A stretch of DNA of 40,565 nucleotides, from the NCBI GenBank assembly GCA_016793095.1, contig JAEUJQ010000067.1, positions 1-40,565 of the forward strand, given 5' to 3'. The position numbers and the translations under genes were made by a program. This DNA comes from Myxococcaceae bacterium (lineage in GTDB: Bacteria; Myxococcota; Myxococcia; Myxococcales; Myxococcaceae). Of the stretch, positions 1 to 10,035 are shown one piece after another. The notes below the pieces were generated by a model that did not search any database, was not told the origin of the DNA, and was given only the letters and a program-made list of their open reading frames with translations. Numbering within the stretch: the first letter of the stretch is position 1; every line of letters starts with the position of its first letter.

Positions 1-277
1 CTGCTCAGCGGCTTGTGGGACGACTTCTCGGCTCACGTCGCGCGTGCTCCCTCTCTCAAGCTCCGAGCATCACCCATGCCCGCGCGCCCATACGAGGCTG
101 CGCCGCGAAAGGAGGCCGCGTGAAATGGGATCTGCACCCATCGAGGTTCAGCCCGGTGGCTCGTCCGTTGACCCAGTCACTGGTGACGCCGGGTCCGAAG
201 GCCGGAGGTTCTGTAGCGGCAGGTGGCAGGAGTGTTGGGAGTGCTGGTGGCGACGCCCTCGCGACCGCGGGGTTCTC
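1..277. other. Stretch without a supported gene
   Basis: This is the left edge, downstream of the 1900-residue lipoprotein gene on the minus strand. A GAAAGGAGG motif precedes a GTG at 120 on the plus strand. The reading frame after it runs antisense into the well-supported lipoprotein gene and resembles no family I know, so I do not call it. I see no terminator hairpin with a T-tract and no RNA gene. Confidence 0.5.
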
Positions 278-3200
278 TCAGAAGATCGACACCGCCAGGC
301 TGAAGCCCACCGTCAACGCTCCGTTCGCCGGGCCGATGACGATGAACACCTGGCGGGAGGCTGGACCTGGGTTGGTCCACTGGAGCGCTTCGTTCCCTCC
401 TGACACCGGGTTGTCGGCGCTCGCGACGCACACGGGGTAGAGACCGCAGCGCGACGCCGGCGCCTCGATCACGTTCACGCTCGGGTTGCCACTCACGCCG
501 GACAACCGCACGTCGAGTGTCTGGCCTGCGGGGACGGACGCCACGTAGACGAGATCGCGGCCCACGACCGTCTGGCAACCGTTCGCGTCCACAGGCACGA
601 CGACGTCTCGCGTGTTCGGGGCCGTGCTCGCCGACAGCAGGGTGCCATTCGAGACGGCCAGCGCGTTGTCGCAGGTGTCGCCAGGGAGCGCGGCCGACAA
701 GGACCCGACGACGTCGAAGTTGCCCGAGCCCTGTGGCCCCGTGAAGAACGCTCCATCGACGTTCAAGAAGACCTCGACCGGCGCGGGGCTGCCGTTGGTC
801 CAGTCGACGGTCTCGGCCGCCCCCGTTCCGAGGAGGCCGTTGGCGCCGAGACACTCGCGGCGGCTGCAGGCGCCGAGGCCTCCCACCATCAGGTCGATCT
901 GCGGGTCGTACCCCGCGTCGGGATACACCGTCGCCGTGAAGCGCTGCCCGGGTGGCACCGTCGCCCGGTAGAGCCGGTCGGGGCCGGTGCTGCCGATGCA
1001 CCCATTCGAGGTGACGGCTCCGTACTCGCTCGCGAAGTTGAAGGTCGTCTGGCTCGAGAGACGCCCGCCGTCGGTCGGCATCGGTTCGGCCGAGTCGCAG
1101 TCCTCGCCTGGCACGATCGGACCAGTCGTCTGAGCGACACTGTAGAGGCCCGCGCCTGAGCTCGCCGAGACGACGAGGAAGACGTCTCGAGGGCCCGCGC
1201 CAGTGTTCGACACCGCGAGCCGCTCGACGCCCGAGCCGGCGTTGGCCCCCGTCACGCAGGCGCGCGCTGGCGCATCACAGGTCGCGGCCGGGGCGTCGAC
1301 GATCGAGGCGGCGAGATCGAGTCCGGCGTCGGGCGTGAGCGTGAACGTGGTTCGCCCCGGCGGCACCGAGACGGCGTACACACGGTCGGGCCCAGACGAG
1401 TACAGACAATTGTTCGCAGACTGGTAGTCGTTGAAGAAGCCCGCGAGAGACTCCCCGTCCACGGGCGTGGTCAGCGTCGTAGCGGTCTGGCACGTCTCGC
1501 CGCTGGCAGGTGGCCGCAAGGTCGCGAGCAGCGTGAAGCCCGTCGGCGGGTTGCTCATCGGCGCCACCGTCGTGTGATCGACGATGACGAGGTAGTCGAT
1601 CGCTCCACCACTCCGGTTGGCGAACCGCAGGCTGTCGGGCAGACCGTCCCCACCGTTGTTGGACGTCGCCACACAGCTGCGGGCATCGCACGCGCTCGCG
1701 CTCGTCGCGATCGAGAGGCTGGTGTTGAGTCCGGCGGCTGGGGTGACGATGAGATCGACCTCCTGGCCGTCCGGCACGGTGAGCCGGTAGACCGCGTCCG
1801 CGCGGGCGGCGTTCGCCGAGCACCCCGAGCCCGCGCCGAAGTAGTCGTTCACGAACGCCGCGAAGTCTCCGGGCTGTGCCACCGCTGGAGTCAGCACGAG
1901 TGGCGCCTCGCAGCGGTCGCCCGGGACCGGGGTGTCGAGGAATGCCTGGAAGTCGAAGAAGCCCACCCCCGAGGTGTCGACGATCGCGAAGACGGTCTGG
2001 GCGGCGCCCGTCGAGTTCATCCGGGTGAGCACCTCCGTCCGATCAGGTGGCGTCGTCGCCCCGAACGCATCGACACCGGCGAGGCAGGTGATGGCCCCCT
2101 GGCAGTTCGTCTCGGGTGCTCCGATGAGGCTGAGCGAGACGTTGAGGCCGGCGTCGGGCATCGCGCGGAAGACGCCGCGCTGCCCTGGAGGAATCGTCAA
2201 GGAGAACGCCCGGTCGTTCCCGGACAGGAAAGCGCACGCCGTGCCGCTGGAGTAGTCGTTCGTGTAGCCCGCACTCCCCAGACCAGACAGAACGCCGCCG
2301 TCGAGGTCCGCCGGTGTTGCGTTCGCGCAGTTGTCACCCGTGGCCAGCGGGGTGACGGTGGCCGACAGGTCGAACGTCGCGCCCGTTCCCGTCGCGCTGT
2401 CCACCACCACGAACCAGGTCTGTGGGTTCGAGCTGGCGTTGTTGAGGGTGAAGGAGTCAGCCTGGCCAGCGGCGCCCTGGTTCGCGTTGACGAGGCACAC
2501 CCGCGCGTCACAGTTGGCGGCGGTCTGCGCGAGCGAGAGGCTGGTGTTCAGGGTCGCCTCGGGCTGCACGAGGATCGACAGGCTGTGCTGCGCGGGCACG
2601 ACGACGGCGTAGGCGCGGTCCAGGCCGGCGAAGGTCGTCGAGCAGTTCGTCCCACTCGTCGTGTAGTCGTTGGTGTTGTTCGCGAGGGTCTCCCCGACGA
2701 GGGGCGTTCCAGGGATGAGGGGCGTCGCGATATCGCACCGATCGCCGATGGGCGGCGTGTCGATGGTCGCCGCGATGGTGACCTCACCCGCTGACGTGGT
2801 GAGGGCCGTATCGACGAGGGCGATGAGGTCGCTCGCCGCCATTCCCCGGTTGACGGTGGTGAGCCGCTCAGCGACGCCCGCGCCGCCGCTGTTGACCGTC
2901 GAGCTACAGGCCCGCTGGCGGCAGTCAGTTGCGGAGGCCGCGAGGCTCAACGAGACGTCGAGTCCTGCATCCGGCTGCACGACGATGGTTGCACGCTGGC
3001 CCACGCCAAGGGGCGGTAGCTGCACGGCGACGTCGGGCCCGTTCGATGCGGAGGCGCAGCCCGTGCCCACGCCCGAGTAGTCGTTCACGGACGACGAGCC
3101 GACGAAGAGGGTCACCGACCCGCCGTCGAGCACGAGCGGCGCCTCGCAGCGCTCGCCGATGGGGAGCGGGCTCACTGCGGTCGTGAGGGTGAACCCTCCC

Positions 3201-5980
3201 GCCGCGGTCGCGCTTGCGCCCTTCACGAGGAGGAACGCGGTCTGCGACGCCGCCGTGTCGTTGTAGAAGCCCGCGCGCTGAACGCTGAGCCCGGCCGGGT
3301 CGCTGCCGGCGCAGAAGGTCGCAGGGACTCCGCCGTCGATGGTGAGCGCCGCGAGCGAGCTGCACCACGAAACGCCGGGCACGATGTCGAGGAGCGCCGA
3401 CCAGAACCCGCCCGCGTCGGGGAACGGTGTCGTGAGCTGCGCGCGCAGGTACTGACCCTGAGGCACCGTGGTGCTGAACACGAGATCCGGCCCCGGGGTG
3501 GGCGTCCCGCGACAGGCGGTCGCGGTGTTTGCTGGGGCAGGCGAGGTCGTCAAGAACGAGAAGTCGGAGGCCGCACCTACGGTGGTGCCACTCGTGTCCC
3601 CCGGGCCGACCGGAATGGCGGTGAGACACGATTCTCCGGTCGGTGGGCCAGCATCCGCGGCGCCGCCCGCCGCACCGCCCCCCGCCGAGCCCCCGCCTGT
3701 GCCGCCACCGGAGCCGCCGTCGGCGGCGCTTCCGCCCGCCGCGCCCCCACCCGCCGCGCCCCCGCCCGCCGCGCCCCCGCCCGCCGCGCCAGCATCGGCT
3801 CCGGCATCCGCTCCAGCGCCTCCGGCCGAGCCGCCACCGGCAGCGGCCCCGCCCGCGCTGCCACCACCAGTACCACCGTCACTCGCGAGCAAACGGAAGT
3901 CGGACGCGGTGAACACCGTCACTCCGGATGGCGCTGAGAGCTCGAACGGCGCGACGCCCGCCGACCCGCCCACGATGATCGTCATGTCGACCGCGCTACC
4001 GCCGACGATGGCCTGAGGCGCATTCTGAAACCGCACGGCGGTGAAGGTCTGCAGCTCCGATCCAGTGAGCGTGACGACTGTGCCCGTCAGGCCCTGGGTG
4101 GGGGCGAACCCGGTGACCTGAGCGCCGCCGTCGGCTGAGCCCAGGCCCGCGTCGGCGCCGGTGAGGGTGAAGCTCCCGCAGGACACGGACGCAGCCGAGG
4201 GCGTCATCAACGTGATCTCGGCGGTTGTCCCAAGCGCGGCCCCAGCTGGGACCACCACCTGTACCTCCGTTGCAGTGGTGAGCAGCACCGGCATCAAGAA
4301 GAGGCCCCATTGCGCGACGGTCATCCCGCTCAGGCCCGTGCCCCGACAGCTCACGAGCGATCCGACCGGCCCTCGGTTCGGGAACATCCACGCCATTCGC
4401 GGCACGCCCGCGTCGATGCTCTGGCAGAGCCCGAGCGAACAGGGCTCGTTCATGGCACAGGTGACGCAGGCCCCGCCGGCGACCCCGCACGCGCCAGCCA
4501 GCGTCCCCGGCAGGCAGAGGTTCCCCGCACAGCACCCCGCGCAGGTCGACGGCCCACAGACGAAACCGCCGTCGAGCGGTGGCACGCAGGCGCCCGTCAG
4601 GCACCCGTCGCCCGGCATGCAGGTCGCGCAGAGGGCGCCACCGGCTCCACAGAACGCGGGAAGGGTGCCCGGCTGGCACACGCCGCTGCTGCAGCAGCCC
4701 GAGCAGGTTCCCGGCCCACAGCTGCCCGCGTCGGAGGTGGCCTGGCAGGTGCCGCCGATGCAGACCTGCGAGGCCCCACAGGCAACGCACGCGCTGCCAC
4801 CTCCGCCGCAGGCCGCGACGCCCGGCACCGTCACGCACGTGTTGCCCGAGCAGCACCCCACGCAGGTACCGGGGCCGCACGACATCGAGCCGCCGTCGCC
4901 GGGGGTCGTGCAGACGCCGAGAGAACACACGTCGCCCATCGCGCAGGCCTGACACTGCGCGCCGCCCACGCCGCAGGCTCCCGTCTGAGCGCCCGTGAGG
5001 CAGAACCCGCTCTGACAACACCCTGTGCAGGTGCCGGGCCCACACACGCCGGCGTCGGGGACGACGCACGCTCCACCCGAGCACGTCTGGCCCAGGCCGC
5101 AGGTGACACAGGCGAATCCGCCGGTTCCGCACGCAACGGCGGAAGGCGCCTGGCAACTGTTGCCAACACAGCAGCCTGCGCAAGTGCCTGGTCCGCACGC
5201 CGGCCCTGCGTCGGGCTGTTGGCATACGCCGCCAGCACAGGTGTCCGTCGGCGCAGTACAGAGCGAGCACGCCACGCCCCCGACGCCGCAGCCCATCGGT
5301 GATTGTCCGCTCATGCAGATGGTGCCGAGGCAGCAACCGGTGCAGGTCGTCGGGTTGCAGCCGGCGGGCTGGCACAGGCCCATCGCGCAGGCTTCCCCCG
5401 GCGAACACACAGTGCACAACGCCCCGCCCCCGCCGCACATCACCTGCGCGGTGCCTGGCTCACAGGTTCCGGCGGCAGTGCAGCACCCGGCACAGTTGAT
5501 CGGCCCGCACCCCATGGGTCCGCCGTCGGGGAGGACGCCGGTGATCACGGTGAAGTACGAGAAGTGATCGACCAGCGCCACGACGGCCGAGCCCTCGACT
5601 CGCGACCCCGGCACGAGCTGCCAGGCACCGTCGGGCTGGGACGACACCAGGAGCACTGCCTCCCCGGTGTTGCGGAACGGCACCCTGATGGTGACCGGCT
5701 GCGAGAACCGTTGGCCGTGGGGTGTGAACGTCCAGACCTCGGCCCGCGAGGTCGCCGACGCGGGGAGCGAGGGCGTTCGAGGCTCGGCGCGCGGCTCGAT
5801 CTGCAGCGTCGTGTCGCCGCTCACGGCCCCGGGAGGCACCTCGATCGAAGCACCGCTCGGTGAGCTGACCGTGCCACCCGATGAACCCACCACTCCACTG
5901 GCTCCGGTGAGAGGTGGTTCCTCAGGGGGACATCCGGCCACCACCACCGCAAGCACTGCGACGCGGACACTGAATCGCAT
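278..5980 (-). CDS. Giant multidomain surface lipoprotein (ZU5-like, Cys-rich repeats, IPT/TIG, beta repeats)
   Basis: The protein has 1900 residues and starts with a lipoprotein signal peptide whose lipobox is VVAGC (Cys17), so it is probably anchored in the outer membrane. In order it shows a ZU5-like segment (about 30-145), seven Cys-rich repeats of about 50 residues of the type CGPGTCxGCC (about 154-521), two IPT/TIG-like Ig folds (about 525-695), and an Ala/Gly-rich linker (about 697-779). Eight repeats of about 130-140 residues follow to the C-terminus; each opens with G(E/D)xC and contains a DYxxxxxxC segment and a GPD...VPPGQ-like segment. The start is supported by GGGAGGGG about 6 nt upstream (5987-5994). 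No catalytic motif is visible. The layout suggests an adhesin or cell-surface binding protein, but that is inference. It is transcribed divergently from the gene at 6277. Confidence 0.85.
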   Translation of the reverse strand: MRFSVRVAVLAVVVAGCPPEEPPLTGASGVVGSSGGTVSSPSGASIEVPPGAVSGDTTLQIEPRAEPRTPSLPASATSRAEVWTFTPHGQRFSQPVTIRVPFRNTGEAVLLVSSQPDGAWQLVPGSRVEGSAVVALVDHFSYFTVITGVLPDGGPMGCGPINCAGCCTAAGTCEPGTAQVMCGGGGALCTVCSPGEACAMGLCQPAGCNPTTCTGCCLGTICMSGQSPMGCGVGGVACSLCTAPTDTCAGGVCQQPDAGPACGPGTCAGCCVGNSCQAPSAVACGTGGFACVTCGLGQTCSGGACVVPDAGVCGPGTCTGCCQSGFCLTGAQTGACGVGGAQCQACAMGDVCSLGVCTTPGDGGSMSCGPGTCVGCCSGNTCVTVPGVAACGGGGSACVACGASQVCIGGTCQATSDAGSCGPGTCSGCCSSGVCQPGTLPAFCGAGGALCATCMPGDGCLTGACVPPLDGGFVCGPSTCAGCCAGNLCLPGTLAGACGVAGGACVTCAMNEPCSLGLCQSIDAGVPRMAWMFPNRGPVGSLVSCRGTGLSGMTVAQWGLFLMPVLLTTATEVQVVVPAGAALGTTAEITLMTPSAASVSCGSFTLTGADAGLGSADGGAQVTGFAPTQGLTGTVVTLTGSELQTFTAVRFQNAPQAIVGGSAVDMTIIVGGSAGVAPFELSAPSGVTVFTASDFRLLASDGGTGGGSAGGAAAGGGSAGGAGADAGADAGAAGGGAAGGGAAGGGAAGGSAADGGSGGGTGGGSAGGGAAGGAADAGPPTGESCLTAIPVGPGDTSGTTVGAASDFSFLTTSPAPANTATACRGTPTPGPDLVFSTTVPQGQYLRAQLTTPFPDAGGFWSALLDIVPGVSWCSSLAALTIDGGVPATFCAGSDPAGLSVQRAGFYNDTAASQTAFLLVKGASATAAGGFTLTTAVSPLPIGERCEAPLVLDGGSVTLFVGSSSVNDYSGVGTGCASASNGPDVAVQLPPLGVGQRATIVVQPDAGLDVSLSLAASATDCRQRACSSTVNSGGAGVAERLTTVNRGMAASDLIALVDTALTTSAGEVTIAATIDTPPIGDRCDIATPLIPGTPLVGETLANNTNDYTTSGTNCSTTFAGLDRAYAVVVPAQHSLSILVQPEATLNTSLSLAQTAANCDARVCLVNANQGAAGQADSFTLNNASSNPQTWFVVVDSATGTGATFDLSATVTPLATGDNCANATPADLDGGVLSGLGSAGYTNDYSSGTACAFLSGNDRAFSLTIPPGQRGVFRAMPDAGLNVSLSLIGAPETNCQGAITCLAGVDAFGATTPPDRTEVLTRMNSTGAAQTVFAIVDTSGVGFFDFQAFLDTPVPGDRCEAPLVLTPAVAQPGDFAAFVNDYFGAGSGCSANAARADAVYRLTVPDGQEVDLIVTPAAGLNTSLSIATSASACDARSCVATSNNGGDGLPDSLRFANRSGGAIDYLVIVDHTTVAPMSNPPTGFTLLATLRPPASGETCQTATTLTTPVDGESLAGFFNDYQSANNCLYSSGPDRVYAVSVPPGRTTFTLTPDAGLDLAASIVDAPAATCDAPARACVTGANAGSGVERLAVSNTGAGPRDVFLVVSASSGAGLYSVAQTTGPIVPGEDCDSAEPMPTDGGRLSSQTTFNFASEYGAVTSNGCIGSTGPDRLYRATVPPGQRFTATVYPDAGYDPQIDLMVGGLGACSRRECLGANGLLGTGAAETVDWTNGSPAPVEVFLNVDGAFFTGPQGSGNFDVVGSLSAALPGDTCDNALAVSNGTLLSASTAPNTRDVVVPVDANGCQTVVGRDLVYVASVPAGQTLDVRLSGVSGNPSVNVIEAPASRCGLYPVCVASADNPVSGGNEALQWTNPGPASRQVFIVIGPANGALTVGFSLAVSIF
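3735..3789. repeat. 15-bp tandem repeat encoding an Ala/Gly linker
   Basis: About 3.7 copies of a 15-bp unit lie inside the giant lipoprotein gene; the plus strand reads CCCGCCGCGCCCCCG. They encode Ala-Ala-Gly-Gly-Gly on the minus strand. They form the core of a longer Ala/Gly/Asp-rich linker (about 3643-3890) that separates the IPT domains from the C-terminal repeats. Such a repeat may vary in length by slippage. Confidence 0.8.
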
Positions 5981-6276
5981 AAAGAACCCCTCCCAACCGC
6001 TGACTCAACCACGTCGCGCTGGCGCGAGTAAGGAGCCTGCGGAAGCCGCGGGCTGCATTGCTGATGAGTGACGGCTGGCCCGATCGAGGCGGCGATGACC
6101 TGCCAGCAGTGCGGTCGCGGCGTCGGAGTCGAAAGCGGCGCGCTCGAAGGCCTTCAGCGGCAGTCGAGTTTCTTCGACGCAGAATGGAACGCGGTGCGGA
6201 GAATCGTCGATGACGGCAGGCGTCATCGGTGTGATATCTGGACGGAGCAGTGAACCTGCCGTGGGAAAGGAACATC
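5981..6276. promoter_or_regulatory. Divergent intergenic region
   Basis: This stretch of about 296 bp separates the two outward-facing genes and should hold both promoters. Apart from the Shine-Dalgarno-like sequences next to each start I find no convincing -35/-10 pair, operator or RNA element. Short open frames here lack recognisable products. Confidence 0.4.
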
Positions 6277-7014
6277 ATGAGACGGACCTGGGTGCTGGCC
6301 GCCTTCCTGAGCGCGAGCGCGCTCGCGGATGTTCCGAGCGACGACGAGGCGCTCGTCTACGCCGGCAGATTCGAGGGAGCGGCCGCCGGATCGGCTGTGA
6401 GTGTCTCGGTGTACGACGCTCAGGCCGCTGGGACGGGCACTCTCCTCTGCCCACCAGTCCAGGCCCGAGTTCAAGGGACTGCGTTCGAGGCCCCGCTCAC
6501 CGGCGTGTGTGCTCGGGCCATTCGCTCGTCGTCAGCCGCGTTCATCGAAGTGACAGTGAACCTCGTCGTCGCGCTTCCGCGCGTGCGCGTGCGAGCCCAA
6601 CCCTACGCACTGGAGTCAAAGCGGGTGGTCTTCTCGCACATGGGCAAGCGGACAACCGCTCAGGGACTGTACTGCGGCCCTACTGGAGCCACGACTGGCT
6701 CATTCTCGGCACAGGCAGGTGCACTGACGGGCTACCGAGCGGCGAAGCTGCTGTGCGAGCAGAGTTGCACATCACCAACGGCGCACCAGTGCACCAACCA
6801 CGAGGCGCTCACCTCGCACATCATCGGGATGACGGTGCCAGCGGGCTGGGTCATCGGAGCCTACGACCCGCCGGCCACCAGCTACGTTCACCGGGACTGC
6901 AGTGGATTCCGAAGTACAGCCGGCGACAACTACGGTCAGACCTGGGGCGGAACGAGCGGTCAATTCGAGTACTCGGGATGTGGCAATAGCGCCCCGATTC
7001 TCTGCTGTGACTGA
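6277..7014 (+). CDS. Secreted Cys-containing protein of unknown function
   Basis: The protein has 245 residues. I start it at the ATG at 6277 because GGAAAGGAA lies just upstream and the product then begins with a clean signal peptide (MRRTWVLAAFLSASALA). An in-frame GTG at 6250 would only add residues before the signal peptide. The N-terminal half looks beta-rich and contains an RAQPYALES segment reminiscent of linker regions in tail-fibre-like proteins. The C-terminal half carries several cysteines and ends with PILCCD, suggesting a disulfide-stabilised extracellular fold. I do not recognise the family. It converges on the gene ending at 7018, leaving only 3 bp between the stop codons. Confidence 0.75.
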   Translation: MRRTWVLAAFLSASALADVPSDDEALVYAGRFEGAAAGSAVSVSVYDAQAAGTGTLLCPPVQARVQGTAFEAPLTGVCARAIRSSSAAFIEVTVNLVVALPRVRVRAQPYALESKRVVFSHMGKRTTAQGLYCGPTGATTGSFSAQAGALTGYRAAKLLCEQSCTSPTAHQCTNHEALTSHIIGMTVPAGWVIGAYDPPATSYVHRDCSGFRSTAGDNYGQTWGGTSGQFEYSGCGNSAPILCCD

Positions 7015-7017
7015 GGC

Positions 7018-8214
7018 TCACGGACACGCCGCCAGCTCACCGAGCGAATCGGCGTACGCCTGCCGCTCCGCCGGCTCGAGCCGCTCGATGCCCTCACACG
7101 CCGGGCCCGACGTCATCAGCCTGAACCGGTACTCGCTTCGCGCGACGCCTTGAGGAACGGGTGCGTCGAGCAGCTCGCGCTGCCGCTCCGACAACCTGCA
7201 CGACTCCGTCTTCGGCGCGCCCTTCACCATCGCCTGCAACGGGACCGGCAGTTGCTCGAGCCGATCGACCGCGATGGCGACGTAGCGCTCCTCATCGACG
7301 CCGGGCAGCGCCACTACCTTGAACGTCTTCTCCCCATTCACGGCGACCCGCCCGGACACGAAGCACGACGGGTGCTGGCTGTTGGGGAAGGTGAGCAGCG
7401 CCTCGTCGGCCCACGCGTCGAGCACCACGACGCAGCGCTTGCGGTCGGTCTCGAGCCACAGCTTCGTCGTCATGCCGTCGCAGAGGTCGCCGTTCTTCGT
7501 GTCCACCGACAGGCGGACGCGCGGGTCGCGATCGAGCGCGCGGGTGGCGCGACGGCCCTTCGGCGCGATGTCGGCCGCGAAGGACAAGCGCGGGCCGGGG
7601 ATGACGCGGTCGCCGAGCTCGAGGCTCACCTGAAACTCGGAGCGAGAAGCGTCGATGGTCTCGATGGAGGCGCGCAGGCGACCCGCCGAGCCGGCGGCGC
7701 GCTCCGACGCGAGGTCCACCTGGGCGTCGTGCAGCGCGGCTTCGAGCGCGAGCCGTCCCCACCTCGAGCGCGTGCCGCCGAGCGAGCCGTCGTCGAGCAC
7801 CTCGGTGATGATGACGAGCGGCGGCCCCTTCTTCGCGGCCGCCTTGAGTCGCTCGGCGAGCTTCGACACGGCGCCGGTGAGGGCGGTCTGGAACTCCGTG
7901 GTCGCGACGTCGCGCCGCCGCTGCCAGGTCGCGAAGTCCTTCTCTTCGATGGCCGCTCCCGCGCACAGCGAGTCCGCAGAGGCGCCAGCTTTCCAGTCGT
8001 AGATGGAGGGCTCGAGCGAGGAGCAGTCGGCCTCGTTGCAGAGGCGCGCGAGCAGCTTCGCGCGGGCCTCGCGCTGGGCGAGCTCCTGCGCGTTGGGCGC
8101 GGACTTCGGCACCACCGCGGTCGCCGTACGCCACGAGCCGGCGTTGGGGTTCTGAATGCTGCAGATGGCGTCGGCTGGCCCGGCGGCGAGCAGCGCGAGG
8201 AGCAACGAAGTCAT
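7018..8214 (-). CDS. Secreted DUF4384-like protein
   Basis: The protein has 398 residues with a short signal peptide (MTSLLLALLAAGPADA). An Ala/Arg-rich helical N-terminal half is followed, around residues 240-320, by a segment resembling DUF4384 (LWLETDRKRCVVVLDAW ... LLTFPN). In known proteins DUF4384 is often fused to or encoded beside caspase-type peptidases. That fits here: the gene lies 19 bp downstream of the caspase/FGE-like gene at 8234 on the same strand, with a GCGAGGA ribosome-binding site in the gap. The two are probably one operon and both products are exported. The molecular role is unknown, and the DUF4384 assignment is by eye. Confidence 0.75.
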   Translation of the reverse strand: MTSLLLALLAAGPADAICSIQNPNAGSWRTATAVVPKSAPNAQELAQREARAKLLARLCNEADCSSLEPSIYDWKAGASADSLCAGAAIEEKDFATWQRRRDVATTEFQTALTGAVSKLAERLKAAAKKGPPLVIITEVLDDGSLGGTRSRWGRLALEAALHDAQVDLASERAAGSAGRLRASIETIDASRSEFQVSLELGDRVIPGPRLSFAADIAPKGRRATRALDRDPRVRLSVDTKNGDLCDGMTTKLWLETDRKRCVVVLDAWADEALLTFPNSQHPSCFVSGRVAVNGEKTFKVVALPGVDEERYVAIAVDRLEQLPVPLQAMVKGAPKTESCRLSERQRELLDAPVPQGVARSEYRFRLMTSGPACEGIERLEPAERQAYADSLGELAACP

Positions 8215-8233
8215 TCCGTCATCCTCGCATGGC

Positions 8234-9967
8234 TCACGGGTCCCTCACGCAGCGGAAGCCGACCATGGGCTGCCACTCCGTCGGGGGCATTCCGTCGGTC
8301 TGCCACGCATGAATCCACTGTGGTGGGTACTGATAGTGCCCACCCCGGAAGACCGTGAGCTCGCCCACGGTGTCACTCGTCCACTCCGCGACGTTGCCGC
8401 TCATGTCGAAGAGGCCCCACTCGGTGCGGCCCCTCGGGAAGCTGCGCACCGGCGCCGTCGCGACGAAGCCGTCGTTCGAGGTGGGGTTCAGCAGGCCGTC
8501 GGCGAGCAGCGAAGCCCTGGTCGCAGGCTTGAGCGCGCGCGCGAAGCTCTGGTCGCCGTAGTTGGCGCGGGTGCCATCGGGTTCATCGAAGCCCCACGGG
8601 TAGAAGACCGCCTTGCCGCTCCTGGCTGCATATTCGAACTCCTCGCTGGTCGGCAGCCGGCCGCCTGCCCAGCGGCAGAACGCCTGGGCATCACTTTGGG
8701 TCACGCAGTTGGTCGGGTGGTCGAACCGCTCCGTCTTGAAGTTGCAGCGCTTCTCCGGGCTGTCACGCGAACCCACGCTCGAATCACACCCACGGGCGAG
8801 CGCGCAGCGCTCGAACTGCTCGCCGGTCGTCTCCGTCTCGGCGATCCAGAAGCCCGAGACCGAGCGGGCCGACAAGACAGGCTCCTCGGGCGTGCAGGCC
8901 GGTTTGTCTCGAGAGCAGCCGAACGTGAAGCGGCCTCCCGGCATCCAGCGCCAGACGATGCCGGTGCGTTGGTCCGAGACGGAGTCTCCAGCTTGACGGT
9001 CACCGACAGGCGCGCGCGGGGCGATGGGAGTCCCTGCCGGCTCGACCTCAGGCGTCCTGCGGGGCGCGGAGGCACCGCCAGTCTGCAGCGCGACCACCAC
9101 CTGGCTGAGGTCGAGGCGCTCACCCTTCGCCGCCTTCGCGAGGACGGTGTCCTTCGCGGCCGGTGGATTGAGCTGCGGCGTCTGCTGCCGGCCCCGCAGC
9201 GTGGTGCTCATCACCGCGTTGGTGAACGTCACCACCTCGCTCGCGGTCACCGCGCCGTCACCGTCGTCATCGGCCCACCCGCGCAGGGCGCCGAGCGCGA
9301 GGTAGCTGAAGGCCGGCCGCTCGAGGTTGGGCAGGGCCCCGGCGAACTGCCGGCTCGTCCCCGCGGTGAGCAGCACGAGCGGCTTCTTCGCCTTCCCGAG
9401 CGACTCCTTCTCGGGGAGCGTGGGCATGGTGCCGGTGGCGAGCTGCTGGCCCGAGCCCGACTGTCCCGAGAAGCACGCGTCGAGGACGACGACGACCCGT
9501 GCGTGCGGCCCAGCCGAGAGCGCGTCGAGCAGCTTCTGCCGGGGCAGGCTGCGCGCGTAGAGCGAGCGCACGACGTTCTGCGCGTCGGCGCCGACGAGGA
9601 CGCCATCGCTGCCGTCCTGAGAGGGGGCTCCGTGTCCGATGTAGAGGACCCAGAGCGTGCCGCCGGGCTTCACCTTCTTCGGCAGCTCGGCCAGCGCGTC
9701 CTGCACGCCCTCGAGAGTTGCGTCGGTGTCTTGCAGCCAGGTGACCTGCGTCGCCGGGACGCCGCGCGTGGTGGTGAGGTGCCGGTACCACGCGGCGGCG
9801 TTCTCCTTCGCGCCGGGCACGTCGGGCAGGAAGGCGTAGTCGGAGATGGAGATGAGGAGCGCCGCGTCCTTCTCTCCGCCACCCTGTTTCGGGAGCGGCG
9901 CGTCGATGGACGGCCACTGGGCGAGAGCGGGCATCGACAGGAATGTCAGGAGTGCGAGCCAGCGCAT
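8234..9967 (-). CDS. Secreted caspase-like protease with C-terminal FGE-like domain (paralog 1)
   Basis: The protein has 577 residues. The start at 9967 (MRWLALL...) gives a signal peptide ending ALAQ and matches paralog 2 residue for residue; an in-frame start 18 bp upstream would precede the signal peptide. A peptidase C14 domain spans about 30-260, with the presumed catalytic dyad His112 (YIGHGAPS) and Cys165 (LDACFSG). It also has an EF-hand-like loop DDDGDGAVTASE. From about residue 330 there is a formylglycine-generating-enzyme-like domain (WRWMPGG, FWIAETETT, GGRLPTSEEFEYAA, FDMSGNVAEW, ending GFRC). The closely spaced Cys pair of true FGE is absent, so a binding (C-type lectin fold) role is more likely than catalysis. 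It lacks the PEGA domains of its two paralogs. It is probably co-transcribed with the DUF4384-like gene. Confidence 0.9.
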   Translation of the reverse strand: MRWLALLTFLSMPALAQWPSIDAPLPKQGGGEKDAALLISISDYAFLPDVPGAKENAAAWYRHLTTTRGVPATQVTWLQDTDATLEGVQDALAELPKKVKPGGTLWVLYIGHGAPSQDGSDGVLVGADAQNVVRSLYARSLPRQKLLDALSAGPHARVVVVLDACFSGQSGSGQQLATGTMPTLPEKESLGKAKKPLVLLTAGTSRQFAGALPNLERPAFSYLALGALRGWADDDGDGAVTASEVVTFTNAVMSTTLRGRQQTPQLNPPAAKDTVLAKAAKGERLDLSQVVVALQTGGASAPRRTPEVEPAGTPIAPRAPVGDRQAGDSVSDQRTGIVWRWMPGGRFTFGCSRDKPACTPEEPVLSARSVSGFWIAETETTGEQFERCALARGCDSSVGSRDSPEKRCNFKTERFDHPTNCVTQSDAQAFCRWAGGRLPTSEEFEYAARSGKAVFYPWGFDEPDGTRANYGDQSFARALKPATRASLLADGLLNPTSNDGFVATAPVRSFPRGRTEWGLFDMSGNVAEWTSDTVGELTVFRGGHYQYPPQWIHAWQTDGMPPTEWQPMVGFRCVRDP

Positions 9968-10035
9968 GGCGGCAGTGTGCCTCAACTCGAGCTGGTCAGC
10001 GTGACGGAACGCCCGAATCGAGAGAGACTGGAACC

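Noticed and set aside
15-440. Possible plus-strand gene with GAAAGGAGG before a GTG at 120
   Set aside because: It runs antisense into the end of the giant lipoprotein and has no recognisable product; the ribosome-binding-like motif alone is not enough.
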